Part shown: piece by piece, positions 1-7,363 of the stretch | Position numbering within the stretch: the stretch's first letter is position 1 | How the letters are laid out: each line of letters starts with the position of its first letter | Assembly (NCBI GenBank): GCA_001798855.1 | Contig: MGQQ01000068.1 | Coordinates: 1 to 37,485 of the forward strand | Direction of reading: 5' to 3' | Length of the DNA stretch: 37,485 nucleotides | Origin: Deltaproteobacteria bacterium RBG_16_49_23 | Lineage (GTDB): Bacteria > Desulfobacterota > BSN033 > UBA1163 | The notes under the pieces: model-generated | The model's database searches: none | The model's input: the letters and a program-made list of their open reading frames with translations, nothing else | Told to the model about the DNA's origin: nothing | Made by a program: the position numbers and the translations under genes

Positions 1-585
1 GGCAGTCAAAAGAAGCTTCGGCGACTCCCTCAACGCCTCTTTAAGTGTGTTGGCAATCACGTTTGACGGCTTATAGACGTTACGAAGGCGATGAGCCTCG
101 TCAATGACCACCAGATCCCACCGAATCTGCCTGATCTCAATCGCCTTTTTTTGCGCAAACTGATAGGAACAGATAACGATATCATCCCCTTCAAAAGGAT
201 GGGGATCCCCCTTCCTCGCCAGGTCGTTGTAGGACTTTGTTTCGAGGATACGGCATGGCAGGAAGAACTTCTCCTGAAGTTCCTGGTGCCACTGTTTGCG
301 GAGGTTGGAAGGAGTGATGATCAGGACCTTGCGTTTTCGTTCGGCCCATTTCTGCGAGAGGACAAGCCCGGCCTCGATCGTTTTTCCCAAGCCGACTTCA
401 TCGGCGAGCATGGCCCCTCTCGACAGAGGAGACTTGAAGGCAAACAAAGCTGCCTCAATCTGATGAGGATTGAGATCGACCTGGGCATCTACCAGGGCAC
501 CGGCCAGTTTCTCAGCACTGTCAGAGGGGCATCGTTTGGTCAGCTCGTAAGCGAAGTATTTGGCGTGGTAGTCGGTGGTTTTCAT
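1..585 (-). CDS. SNF2/RapA-type DEAD/DEAH helicase, N-terminal 195 residues (partial)
   Basis: The reading frame is open from an ATG at 585 to the window edge, so the C-terminal part is missing. Seen: Walker A DEVGLGKT at residues 62-69, motif Ia around 87-100, the DEAH box at 162-165, and the start of motif III (LLLTA) at the last residues. The start is firm because an in-frame TGA directly precedes the ATG. These motifs define superfamily 2 SNF2-like ATPases that translocate on duplex DNA. The conserved N-terminal block resembles, from memory, helicases found beside DNA methyltransferases in restriction-like or defence loci, but the partner genes would lie outside the window. Not a chromatin remodeller in bacteria; RapA proper is a less likely alternative because RapA has long extra N-terminal domains. 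Confidence 0.85.
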   Translation of the reverse strand, partial: MKTTDYHAKYFAYELTKRCPSDSAEKLAGALVDAQVDLNPHQIEAALFAFKSPLSRGAMLADEVGLGKTIEAGLVLSQKWAERKRKVLIITPSNLRKQWHQELQEKFFLPCRILETKSYNDLARKGDPHPFEGDDIVICSYQFAQKKAIEIRQIRWDLVVIDEAHRLRNVYKPSNVIANTLKEALRESPKLLLTA

Positions 586-713
586 TCAGCAAAATGCCTG
601 TAATAGACCAATCTTGCCAAAACCGGTGCAGGTGCCTTTACATTCCCTCGTATAACTCTATCCCGGAAGTTGAGATATTTATACCAAAAATTTAGTTTTA
701 TGGCAATTTTTTG

Positions 714-727
714 AGGAGGGCCCTCCT
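714..727. repeat. 14-bp perfect palindrome
   Basis: A GC-rich perfect palindrome centred on GGGCCC in the 228-bp spacer between the helicase and the next gene. It has no loop and no adjacent T-run, so it is not a terminator. It could be a dyad operator or chance. Confidence 0.4.
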
Positions 728-778
728 GCGCTGAGACTTCGGAGGGTAAACAGCAGGCAGAGGCACATTCCCGACAAC

Positions 779-798
779 CTATGGCCTTTCGGTCATAG
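779..798 (-). other. Hairpin with GAAA tetraloop downstream of the kinase-like gene
   Basis: Read on the minus strand this is an 8-bp stem (one G-U pair) closed by a GAAA (GNRA) tetraloop, 16 bases beyond the stop of the gene at 814-1629. No U-tract follows, so it is more likely an mRNA 3' stabilising hairpin or Rho-dependent end than an intrinsic terminator. Confidence 0.4.
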
Positions 799-813
799 CG
801 GTTAAGAGCGCCT

Positions 814-1629
814 CTAATTGATGGGTTGATAATATACGATTTTCCTTCGCTCCACCGGCAATTTTAAAGAGATGGATGTCCTTCCCTTTTGGGCATCTAT
901 TCCGAGTTCCATCCTTCCTTGATTCCTCTTAACCATTTCTTCAATGAGTCTTAACTCCAAATCAAGCCCCTCTTCCTTGATGAAACTCGGGGCTTTCAAG
1001 ACTGGACCTGAGGGCTCTCTCTTTTTTCTATAACCATCAAAGACGACCGAGATCTCAATATATTTTCCATCCTCCATCAGGGTAAGCGAACGGGTGATAA
1101 AACCGATGCCCCCCTCCAGGGGGATCAACCCCACTGCATATTTAAGGGTAGAGTCTAAAATGTATCTCAAATGCTCATCCGGCGTAATGGTTTCCGGAAG
1201 GCCTTCTTCAAATTTTTTAAATACCCGAATCTTCTTTCCCTCCATTTGAGGTTTGTGTTTTTTAAGCGCCTCCTCGATCAGGGTGTGCACCGTGTTTATT
1301 TTCTGAGTCGTTTCATTGACCTTGAGGTAGTTCAGAACGCAGCCCACCGCCAGATCGACCTTCCCAATCTCCTCATTGATGATCTGACTAAAATGATCGC
1401 CGAAGGTCTTATTCGTAAATTTTCCCTGGGCTATGTGTGTAATACTTTTGATGGATTCGAGTGAATGTCCGATGCGTTGAATCAGTTCAATGAGAAGAGA
1501 GAATACGAATGAACCATTCTGTTCATTGAGCTTAATAAGCTTTTTTAATTCGAGCGGACCTATATCGTCTTTAGGAAAAATAGTATGGAATAAATCACTT
1601 CCAATATTAAAATCGGGGGTATTTTTCAT
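814..1629 (-). CDS. Degenerate histidine-kinase-like protein (DHp plus HATPase-like)
   Basis: 271 residues, no signal peptide or membrane segment. Residues about 40-105 form two helices like the dimerisation domain of sensor kinases, with a histidine (H55) in the position expected for the H-box. Residues about 145-260 match the ATP-binding fold: an N-box-like helix at 152-170 and a G2-like segment at 221-243 followed by the closing strand ending in LKLP. Key residues are changed: the Mg-ATP asparagine aligns with Y164, the G1 box is poor (only D198-G199), and the second glycine of the G2 box aligns with D223. It probably binds ATP weakly or not at all and may act as a dimerising adaptor. It stands alone, with its own candidate promoter upstream. 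Confidence 0.65.
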   Translation of the reverse strand: MKNTPDFNIGSDLFHTIFPKDDIGPLELKKLIKLNEQNGSFVFSLLIELIQRIGHSLESIKSITHIAQGKFTNKTFGDHFSQIINEEIGKVDLAVGCVLNYLKVNETTQKINTVHTLIEEALKKHKPQMEGKKIRVFKKFEEGLPETITPDEHLRYILDSTLKYAVGLIPLEGGIGFITRSLTLMEDGKYIEISVVFDGYRKKREPSGPVLKAPSFIKEEGLDLELRLIEEMVKRNQGRMELGIDAQKGRTSISLKLPVERRKIVYYQPIN

Positions 1630-1663
1630 AAAGGTGCTCCCTCTTTTTTGACCCTATAAAAAT

Positions 1664-1692
1664 ATAATATAATAATATTTAATGACAATCAA
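1664..1692 (-). promoter_or_regulatory. Candidate sigma70 promoter for the kinase-like gene
   Basis: On the minus strand: -35 TTGATT (1687-1692), 17-bp spacer, -10 TATTAT (1664-1669), about 35 bases upstream of the ATG at 1629. A GGGAG Shine-Dalgarno sequence lies in between. The surroundings are very AT-rich, so chance matches are possible. Confidence 0.4.
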
Positions 1693-1802
1693 TAAAAATG
1701 ATAATCCAGGTTTTTTATCCCCTTTGCCTGCAGCCCATAGGGCCTCTGGCCCGGAGGGCAAAGGGGGATTTCAAAAATATGTTTTTTAAAAATCTCCCCC
1801 TC

Positions 1803-2078
1803 CCCCTCTTTGCCAAACTGATCCTTACCCATAAATAGGGGCGTTGGACACAAGGGGCGCCCTGATAGATTCCCCATCCCCCTCCTGACCTCCCCCTTGA
1901 AGGGGGATGAACGTGGGGATTACCTTCCCTTTCATTAGGAGGGCCATAGCGATTACCCTCCCCTTCAGGGGGAGGGTTGGGGTGGGGTATGCCAAAACCT
2001 CAATTGCACCAGTCGTACGTTCCTTCCTTGTGTCCAGCCCCCCGACTTATGGGACACGGTTAGTTTGCCAAAGAGGGG
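1803..2078. repeat. 276-bp element with 53-bp imperfect inverted arms
   Basis: The left arm 1803-1855 and right arm 2026-2078 are inverted copies that align without gaps over 53 bp with 43 identities (about 81%, counted by hand). The 170-bp interior holds two further C/G-rich hairpins, the clearest a 9-bp stem at 1955-1977. No long ORF in it looks real and no target-site duplication is obvious. It has the architecture of a MITE-like non-autonomous element or a pair of REP units. With flanks it fills most of the 532-bp gene-free stretch 1630-2161; the rest holds a second palindromic C/G-rich stretch near 1720-1767 and the udg promoter. Confidence 0.65.
1955..1977. repeat. C/G-rich hairpin inside the inverted-repeat element
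   Basis: A 9-bp perfect stem with a 5-base loop (TTCAG). A shorter relative with five C's opposite five G's lies at about 1892-1907. This sequence type recurs as intergenic repeats in many deltaproteobacterial genomes (recollection, not searched). Confidence 0.55.
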
Positions 2079-2106
2079 TGAAAAGGTGCAATCTTACGGT
2101 TTGTTC

Positions 2107-2135
2107 TTGACACAGGAGTCAGAAAAGGCTATTTG
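2107..2135 (+). promoter_or_regulatory. Candidate sigma70 promoter for udg
   Basis: Perfect -35 TTGACA (2107-2112), 17-bp spacer, weaker -10 TATTTG (2130-2135), followed by an AAAGGGA ribosome binding site and ATG at 2162. It starts 29 bp beyond the right arm of the inverted-repeat element. Confidence 0.5.
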
Positions 2136-2161
2136 AAAAGAGAAAGATAGAAAGGGATTCC

Positions 2162-2911
2162 ATGGATCAAAAATTTAAGGAAATAATCGATGATCTTCAA
2201 TCTCATCTTGACTATCTCAAGAGACTGGGGATCACTGAATTGCCTCTTTCTGATAGAAAGAATGAAAAGATTTATCGATCAGAGATGTCAACCGGGACAG
2301 AGACCCTTCATGAATCGCCCTTACCCTATGGAAAGGGAAATTCTTCTCAATCGGAGGTTTTGAATCTTGGTGAGATTCGAAGCGAATTAGGAGATTGCCA
2401 GAGATGTAAACTTTATAAAACACGGAGCACGCTTGTTTTCGGGGAGGGAAATGAAAAGGCAAGGCTGATGGTCATCGGAGAAGGTCCGGGATATGATGAA
2501 GATGTTCAGGGGAGGCCATTCGTCGGAAAGGCAGGACAGCTTTTAACAAAAATTCTTCAGTCTATTGAAATCGAAAGGGAGGAGATCTATATTACCAATA
2601 TCATCAAATGCCGGCCTCCGCAGAACCGGAACCCTGAACCCGATGAGATCGAGAGCTGTTATCCCTTTCTTTTAACACAGATTCAGGCGATTCAACCCAG
2701 GATCATCTGCGCTCTTGGAACGTTCGCCGCCCACACCCTTCTCAGGACCGATGCCAAGATCACCTCCCTCCGCGGAAAGGCTTACGATTTTTCGGGCATC
2801 CAGGTCTTTCCCACCTATCATCCTGCCTATCTTCTGAGGAATCCCGAAAAGAAGCGGGAAGTCTGGGAAGATATAAAGCGGATTGCCAAAGCCCTGTCCG
2901 GCCAATCATGA
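2162..2911 (+). CDS. udg: Family 4 (iron-sulfur) uracil-DNA glycosylase
   Basis: 249 residues. Removes uracil from DNA to start base-excision repair. Four cluster cysteines are visible: C79 and C82 (CxxC), C150 (in KCRPP) and C166, matching the [4Fe-4S] pattern of type 4 UDGs. Motif A reads GEGPGYDED (106-114), where most family members have GEAPG; motif B is HPAYLL (220-225). The first 70 residues are a charged extension, longer than in the Thermus-type enzyme. It has its own promoter and is convergent with sppA, leaving a 19-bp gap with no visible terminator. It is one of only two confident protein genes on the plus strand. Confidence 0.95.
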   Translation: MDQKFKEIIDDLQSHLDYLKRLGITELPLSDRKNEKIYRSEMSTGTETLHESPLPYGKGNSSQSEVLNLGEIRSELGDCQRCKLYKTRSTLVFGEGNEKARLMVIGEGPGYDEDVQGRPFVGKAGQLLTKILQSIEIEREEIYITNIIKCRPPQNRNPEPDEIESCYPFLLTQIQAIQPRIICALGTFAAHTLLRTDAKITSLRGKAYDFSGIQVFPTYHPAYLLRNPEKKREVWEDIKRIAKALSGQS

Positions 2912-2930
2912 AGGTTGGTTTTGATCCTCT

Positions 2931-3821
2931 TTATGGCTGGAGGCGATAGTTGAGCTGAACCCCTTTTTCACTCAAGGCGCTCAGGATAGCCTCCGTGACT
3001 CCTTCCACCAGCAGTTCCAGAAGAGAAAATCTCCTTTTGGGGTAGAGGACCACGGGTTTTCCTTCGATTCCCACCATCTTGGCGGCCGTATCGATGGCGT
3101 CCTGAAGGTTTCCAAGCTGATCCACCAGGCCCAACTGTTTTGCCTGTTCACCGGTTAAGATCCGGCCGTCCGCAACCTGGGCGACCTTTGAACGGTCCAT
3201 TTTTCTGCCCTCCGCCACTGCCTGGATGAATTGCTGGTGGACATTGTCAATCACCGACTGGATGAGTCTCTTCTCTTCAGGGGTCATCTCTCTGAAGGGG
3301 GAGCCGATATCTTTATGCTCGCCACTTTTCATTACTACGCCCTTGATCCCGATCTTCTTGAAGAGCTCTTCGATGTTGGTAAACTCCATCAGAACGCCGA
3401 TGGAGCCCGTGATCGTTCCGGGATTGGCGACGATAAGATCAGAGGCGCTTGCCACATAGTATCCGCCCGATGCAGCCACCGAGCCCATGGAGGTGATCAC
3501 CTTCTTTTTTTTGTTCGTTTTAATCTTCAGAACCTCCCGATGGATTTCCTGCGACGGCCCTACTCCTCCGCCGGGAGAGTCGATTCTCAGGATGATGGCT
3601 TTTACCGCTTCATCGTCGTCGTACTGGTGAAGCTCTTCGATGACTCCTAAAGATTGGGTGATCACCCCCCGGATCTCAACCACTGCGATCTTATCGCGGA
3701 AGGCGAATTTGGGAGAACCGGATCTGGAGACATACTGATTGATGACAAAAAGGAGAATAAAAAAGAAAGCCAGTAATCCAACGATGGCAACCAAACCCAG
3801 TAAGATTCTTTTCTGTCTCAT
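2931..3821 (-). CDS. sppA: Signal peptide peptidase SppA (short, 36K-type)
   Basis: 296 residues from the preferred ATG at 3821. A membrane-bound serine/lysine protease that degrades cleaved signal peptides. Seen: one N-terminal transmembrane helix (about residues 5-27), the nucleophile segment SVAASGGYY with S118, and a downstream lysine, probably K170 in HKDIGS, as general base. The SPGGG turn (about 82-86) is typical. The frame stays open to a GTG at 3860 overlapping the scpA stop, but a strong GAGGAGG lies 5 bases before ATG 3821, so the shorter form is chosen. Single-domain length fits the Gram-positive/delta type, not the tandem E. coli 67K enzyme. Last gene of the CCA-scpA-sppA unit. 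Confidence 0.93.
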   Translation of the reverse strand: MRQKRILLGLVAIVGLLAFFFILLFVINQYVSRSGSPKFAFRDKIAVVEIRGVITQSLGVIEELHQYDDDEAVKAIILRIDSPGGGVGPSQEIHREVLKIKTNKKKKVITSMGSVAASGGYYVASASDLIVANPGTITGSIGVLMEFTNIEELFKKIGIKGVVMKSGEHKDIGSPFREMTPEEKRLIQSVIDNVHQQFIQAVAEGRKMDRSKVAQVADGRILTGEQAKQLGLVDQLGNLQDAIDTAAKMVGIEGKPVVLYPKRRFSLLELLVEGVTEAILSALSEKGVQLNYRLQP

Positions 3822-3856
3822 AGAGACCTCCTCATTCAAAGACATAGATATATCGC

Positions 3857-4594
3857 TCACGTGGGTGAGATTCGAATGGTTTCAAAAGGAGCGGCCTGAA
3901 AGACCCGTATCCATTTGGTTTTGACCAGCTCGAGGATGGCCAGAAAAGTGATAACGATCACCCTGCGGGAGGCCTGTTCGGGGAAAAGAAGATGAAAAGG
4001 AAGGCTCCGCTTCTCCTTTTGAAGGAGGAGGAGAATCTCCTGGACCTTATCCTCCACGCTGAGCCGGTCCAGGACCACTTCATGAAAGGACTCCTCCGTC
4101 ACCCTTGAGAGAGCCTTGCGAAGAGCATCGATGAGATCGAAGAGGTTTGCCTCGATCTTCTCCTCTTCCGGCAGCCCTTCCTCCGTCGATGCCAATCGGA
4201 TAAAGACATCCCGGTCCAGCATGGGCCTCTTTACCAGTTCTGTGGCGGCTGCCTTATATTTCTGATATTCCAGCAGCCTTCGAACCAACTCGACCCTGGG
4301 GTCCTCCCCTTCCTCCTCCTCTTCCACGGAGGGCTGCGGAAGGAGCATCCTCGACTTGATGTGGAGGAGGGTGGAGGCCATCAGAAGATATTCTCCCGCA
4401 ACGTCGAGATCAAGAGTCTTCATCCATTTGAGATACTCCAGGTACTGTTCGGTGATCAGGGCGATGGGGATGTTGAAGATGTCCATCTCATTCTTCTGGA
4501 TGAGATGGAGCAGAAGGTCGAGAGGACCTTCAAACGTCTCCAGCCGAATGGTATAGGGAGATCTCTCCTCTGAATGGAATTCGCCTTCAGACAT
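3857..4594 (-). CDS. scpA: Segregation and condensation protein A
   Basis: 245 residues. The kleisin subunit of the bacterial SMC condensin, bridging SMC heads and binding ScpB. The N-terminal block FEGPLDLLLHLI (19-30) and the C-terminal winged-helix region are typical; an acidic linker of seven residues (EEEEEGE) around 92-98 separates them. Its ATG shares one base with the stop of the upstream fusion gene (TAATG), so translation is coupled. scpB, the usual neighbour, is not next door; sppA follows instead. Confidence 0.95.
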   Translation of the reverse strand: MSEGEFHSEERSPYTIRLETFEGPLDLLLHLIQKNEMDIFNIPIALITEQYLEYLKWMKTLDLDVAGEYLLMASTLLHIKSRMLLPQPSVEEEEEGEDPRVELVRRLLEYQKYKAAATELVKRPMLDRDVFIRLASTEEGLPEEEKIEANLFDLIDALRKALSRVTEESFHEVVLDRLSVEDKVQEILLLLQKEKRSLPFHLLFPEQASRRVIVITFLAILELVKTKWIRVFQAAPFETIRISPT

Positions 4595-7221
4595 TATTTC
4601 GCCCCAAGAGATTTAGTCAAATAGTGTATCTCATCCTGCCGCGTGATCACTTGCTCATCCAAACGGGCCTTGAGAAGATCCTCCAACCCCTTCCGGATGG
4701 AGGGCCCGGGTTTGACCCCCATTTGAACCAGGTCGGCCCCCTTCAATATCGTTTTCGTATCCTTTAATTGAGTGAAGTAGAGGGAAATGTATCGCCGGGT
4801 GGCCATCTGGGTCGTCATGGCCATCATAAACAGCTTGACCTCCGTTGAGAGGGGGTCGAGAACCGTGTAAATCTCCGAACGCTTGGGTTCCCTCCCTCCG
4901 CTGATCCAGGAGTAAATCTGGAGCAGGGCCGGATCGCTCTCGCGTTTCCCTCCGATCACCCTCTTTTTCTGCCGCTCGTTCATGGCTAACCGTTCGCAGA
5001 CCTCGAGGCTCTCCTGCTCCTTGAGAGAGTCGATCAATCCCAAAAAATAGATCAGCCAGCGCTCAAACCGCTCATCGAGGAAGAGAAGATCGAACCAGGA
5101 GATGACATGGTGAATCTGTTCAAAGAGGGTGATCTTCTCCTCATCCCATTTGAGGTGGGGATGGAGAAAATAGAAGAGGCCGAAATCCTTCATCCGTTTC
5201 ATGGCGGGGAGGGGATCATCTTCCTGACAGATCAAGATAAATTCCGAGAGAATCCTTCCGCCTGAGAGGCGGTCAAAGATGCCCGTCTTGACCGCATTCT
5301 TCATCAAATTCTGAGTGTGTTTTCCAATCTGGAACTTCAATCGTTGTTCGAAACGGATCGCCCGGAAGACACGGGTCGGATCCTCGACAAAGGAGAGGTT
5401 GTGGAGTACACGGATTATCTTCTCCTTAATATCTTTCACCCCGCCAAAAAAATCGGTTAATTCTCCGAAGGCCCTGGGATTGAGCTGGATGGCCAGCGTA
5501 TTGATCGTGAAGTCTCTGCGGTAGAGATCCGCCTTGATCGACCCCCGTTCCACCGTTGGAAGGGCGGCCGGTGAGTCATAGACCTCCAGACGGGCGGTCG
5601 CCACATCCACCTTGAGGCCATCCGAGAAGAGGATGATAGCGGTCCCGAATTTTTTATGAGTCCGAATCCGGCAGGGGAATCTCCTTTCAAATTCCTCCGC
5701 CAGGCGGATCCCATCGCCCTCTATGACGATATCGACATCGTAGTTCTCCACCCTCATCAGGAGGTCCCTGACAAAACCTCCCACCCCGAAGACCGAATAC
5801 CCCAGGTCATCCCCTATTTTGCCAAATTCTGTCAAGAGGTTCCGTATCCTTTCCGGAAATCGCTCCTCCATCAATTTTGAGATCATCTTCTTTCGTGCAT
5901 AGAGAGGTTGAATTTCTTTCACCGACTTGATCATTCCCTCTTGGAGAACCTGCATCACATCGCCCATAGCGATGACCCCGATGAGCCGCTCCTTTTCAAT
6001 GACGGGGATGAGGCTCTGGTTCTGCCCGATGGCCAATTCTTGAATTCTGGAAAAGGGCGTTTCCGGAGAGACGGCGGAGAATTCTGTTGTCATATACTCC
6101 TTCACCAGGGAATCCTTCAGTCCATGATGGACGGCTCTCTCCACCACCTCCTTGGAGATGAGGCCGACCACCCGCTCCTCCTGTACGACCGGGAGAATAT
6201 CGAGAAGATAACGTGAGAGAATCTCTCCTGCTTCCTCCAATGTGCGTTCAGGGCCCACGGTCTTGACCGGATAGACCATGAGGTCTTTGGCTACCCTTCT
6301 GGGTCTAACAACCTGTCTCAATACATTGATCAGGCGGCCATGCGCTTCTAAGAGCGCCGTCCCTTTGATGGTGGCCGAGGCGGCAGTGGGGTGGCCGCCG
6401 CCTCCAAATTCAGCGGCAATCTCTGAAACATTGACCTCCTCGATTCTGCTCCTTCCGATCAGGTAGATCCGGCCTTCCATCTGGACGAGGACGAAGAGGA
6501 CATCGAGATTCTCCATATCCTTCAATTTATGGACGAGAATGGCAATGTCTCCGACATACCGGTCCACTGTGGCCTGGGCGATCACCACATCGATGCCATG
6601 GACATCATACCGGGTGGCCGACTGGATCAGATCGTTGAGCAGGAAGACCTGTTCCGAGGTAAGCTCCTTGGTGATCACATTGGACAGGATATTGAGATTG
6701 GCCCCCTTTCCCACCAGGTATCCTGCCGCCTGGAAATCCTCCTCGCGGGCCGAAGGGAAAGTCAGGTTTCCGGTATCCTCATAAATGCCGAGAAGCATCA
6801 CCGTGGCTTCATCGGGAGTGATGGGAATTTCTTTTTTCTTTAAGAGGTCCAGAAGGAGCGTAACCGTGGCCCCGACTTCAGAGACAATCTCGAGGGAGCC
6901 ATGGATATCCTCCGAAGAGGAGGGGTGATGATCGTAAATATGAATATCCAGGCCGGGTTTCATGACGATCTCCGAAAATTTTCCGATCCGGCTGTTCTGC
7001 CGGGTATCGACCAGGATCAATCTTTCGACCTCATGAAGGTCGATATTTTTTACTCGTTCCACCTCAAAGGCATAGAGGGTGGAATGGATGAAAAACTCCC
7101 TCAGCCCCCTCTCCTGAGATCCGGGAAAGACCAGGACCGCTCCCGGGTAGAGTTTTTTGGCTGCCAGCATGGAAGCCAGGGAATCGAAATCCGCATTCGT
7201 ATGAGTGGTGATCACTTCCAT
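4594..7221 (-). CDS. cca: DHH-CBS-tRNA nucleotidyltransferase (CCA/A-adding type) fusion
   Basis: 875 residues with four parts. Residues 1-300 are a DHH/DHHA1 phosphoesterase: THTNADFDSLAS (6-17), VDTR (71-74), DHHP (97-100) and GGGGHPTAA (273-281), the nanoRNase/pAp-phosphatase layout. Residues about 312-435 are two CBS domains, usually adenosyl-ligand sensors. Residues about 465-640 are the class II nucleotidyltransferase head: VGGFVRD (480-486), metal-binding D495 and D497, RRDFTINTLA (568-577) and DPTRVFRAIRF (614-624). The rest is the helical tRNA-binding body. The head adds C and/or A to tRNA 3' ends; the DHH part may trim or degrade short RNA. Related fusions occur in deltaproteobacteria and Aquifex-like lineages, where CC- and A-adding can be split, so the exact specificity is open. 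Confidence 0.9.
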   Translation of the reverse strand: MEVITTHTNADFDSLASMLAAKKLYPGAVLVFPGSQERGLREFFIHSTLYAFEVERVKNIDLHEVERLILVDTRQNSRIGKFSEIVMKPGLDIHIYDHHPSSSEDIHGSLEIVSEVGATVTLLLDLLKKKEIPITPDEATVMLLGIYEDTGNLTFPSAREEDFQAAGYLVGKGANLNILSNVITKELTSEQVFLLNDLIQSATRYDVHGIDVVIAQATVDRYVGDIAILVHKLKDMENLDVLFVLVQMEGRIYLIGRSRIEEVNVSEIAAEFGGGGHPTAASATIKGTALLEAHGRLINVLRQVVRPRRVAKDLMVYPVKTVGPERTLEEAGEILSRYLLDILPVVQEERVVGLISKEVVERAVHHGLKDSLVKEYMTTEFSAVSPETPFSRIQELAIGQNQSLIPVIEKERLIGVIAMGDVMQVLQEGMIKSVKEIQPLYARKKMISKLMEERFPERIRNLLTEFGKIGDDLGYSVFGVGGFVRDLLMRVENYDVDIVIEGDGIRLAEEFERRFPCRIRTHKKFGTAIILFSDGLKVDVATARLEVYDSPAALPTVERGSIKADLYRRDFTINTLAIQLNPRAFGELTDFFGGVKDIKEKIIRVLHNLSFVEDPTRVFRAIRFEQRLKFQIGKHTQNLMKNAVKTGIFDRLSGGRILSEFILICQEDDPLPAMKRMKDFGLFYFLHPHLKWDEEKITLFEQIHHVISWFDLLFLDERFERWLIYFLGLIDSLKEQESLEVCERLAMNERQKKRVIGGKRESDPALLQIYSWISGGREPKRSEIYTVLDPLSTEVKLFMMAMTTQMATRRYISLYFTQLKDTKTILKGADLVQMGVKPGPSIRKGLEDLLKARLDEQVITRQDEIHYLTKSLGAK

Positions 7222-7235
7222 ATCTCTTAAAAAAA

Positions 7236-7360
7236 GGAATAATGGAATAGTGGAAGAATGGAATGATGGGTAAAGAAATTTCTATTCGTATTCAAACCCA
7301 ATATTCCAATATTCCAACGTTCCAACATTCCAGTAGTCAACCAGTAACCCAATATTCCGG
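7236..7360. repeat. TGGAA/TTCCA tandem and inverted repeats
   Basis: The spacer between the CCA fusion and xerD is built of short TGGAA-type units: four on one strand at 7236-7269 and four or five on the other at 7298-7332 with one more near 7352. The blocks are inverted relative to each other and could fold into a long imperfect hairpin. It also holds whatever promoter drives the CCA-scpA-sppA unit; none is obvious. Confidence 0.6.
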
Positions 7361-7363
7361 TAT

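Noticed and set aside
1689-1877. Minus-strand 62-codon frame overlapping the left repeat arm
   Set aside because: Repeat-derived composition and no signal for translation.
1907-2110. Plus-strand frame inside the inverted-repeat element
   Set aside because: Lies wholly in palindromic repeat sequence with proline/glycine/arginine-rich translation typical of repeats; no ribosome binding site.
1664-2161. CRISPR array
   Set aside because: Repeats are inverted and irregular, without equal-length repeats and unique spacers.
3822-3860. Longer SppA start at GTG 3860
   Set aside because: The strong GAGGAGG before ATG 3821 and the position of the membrane helix favour the shorter protein.
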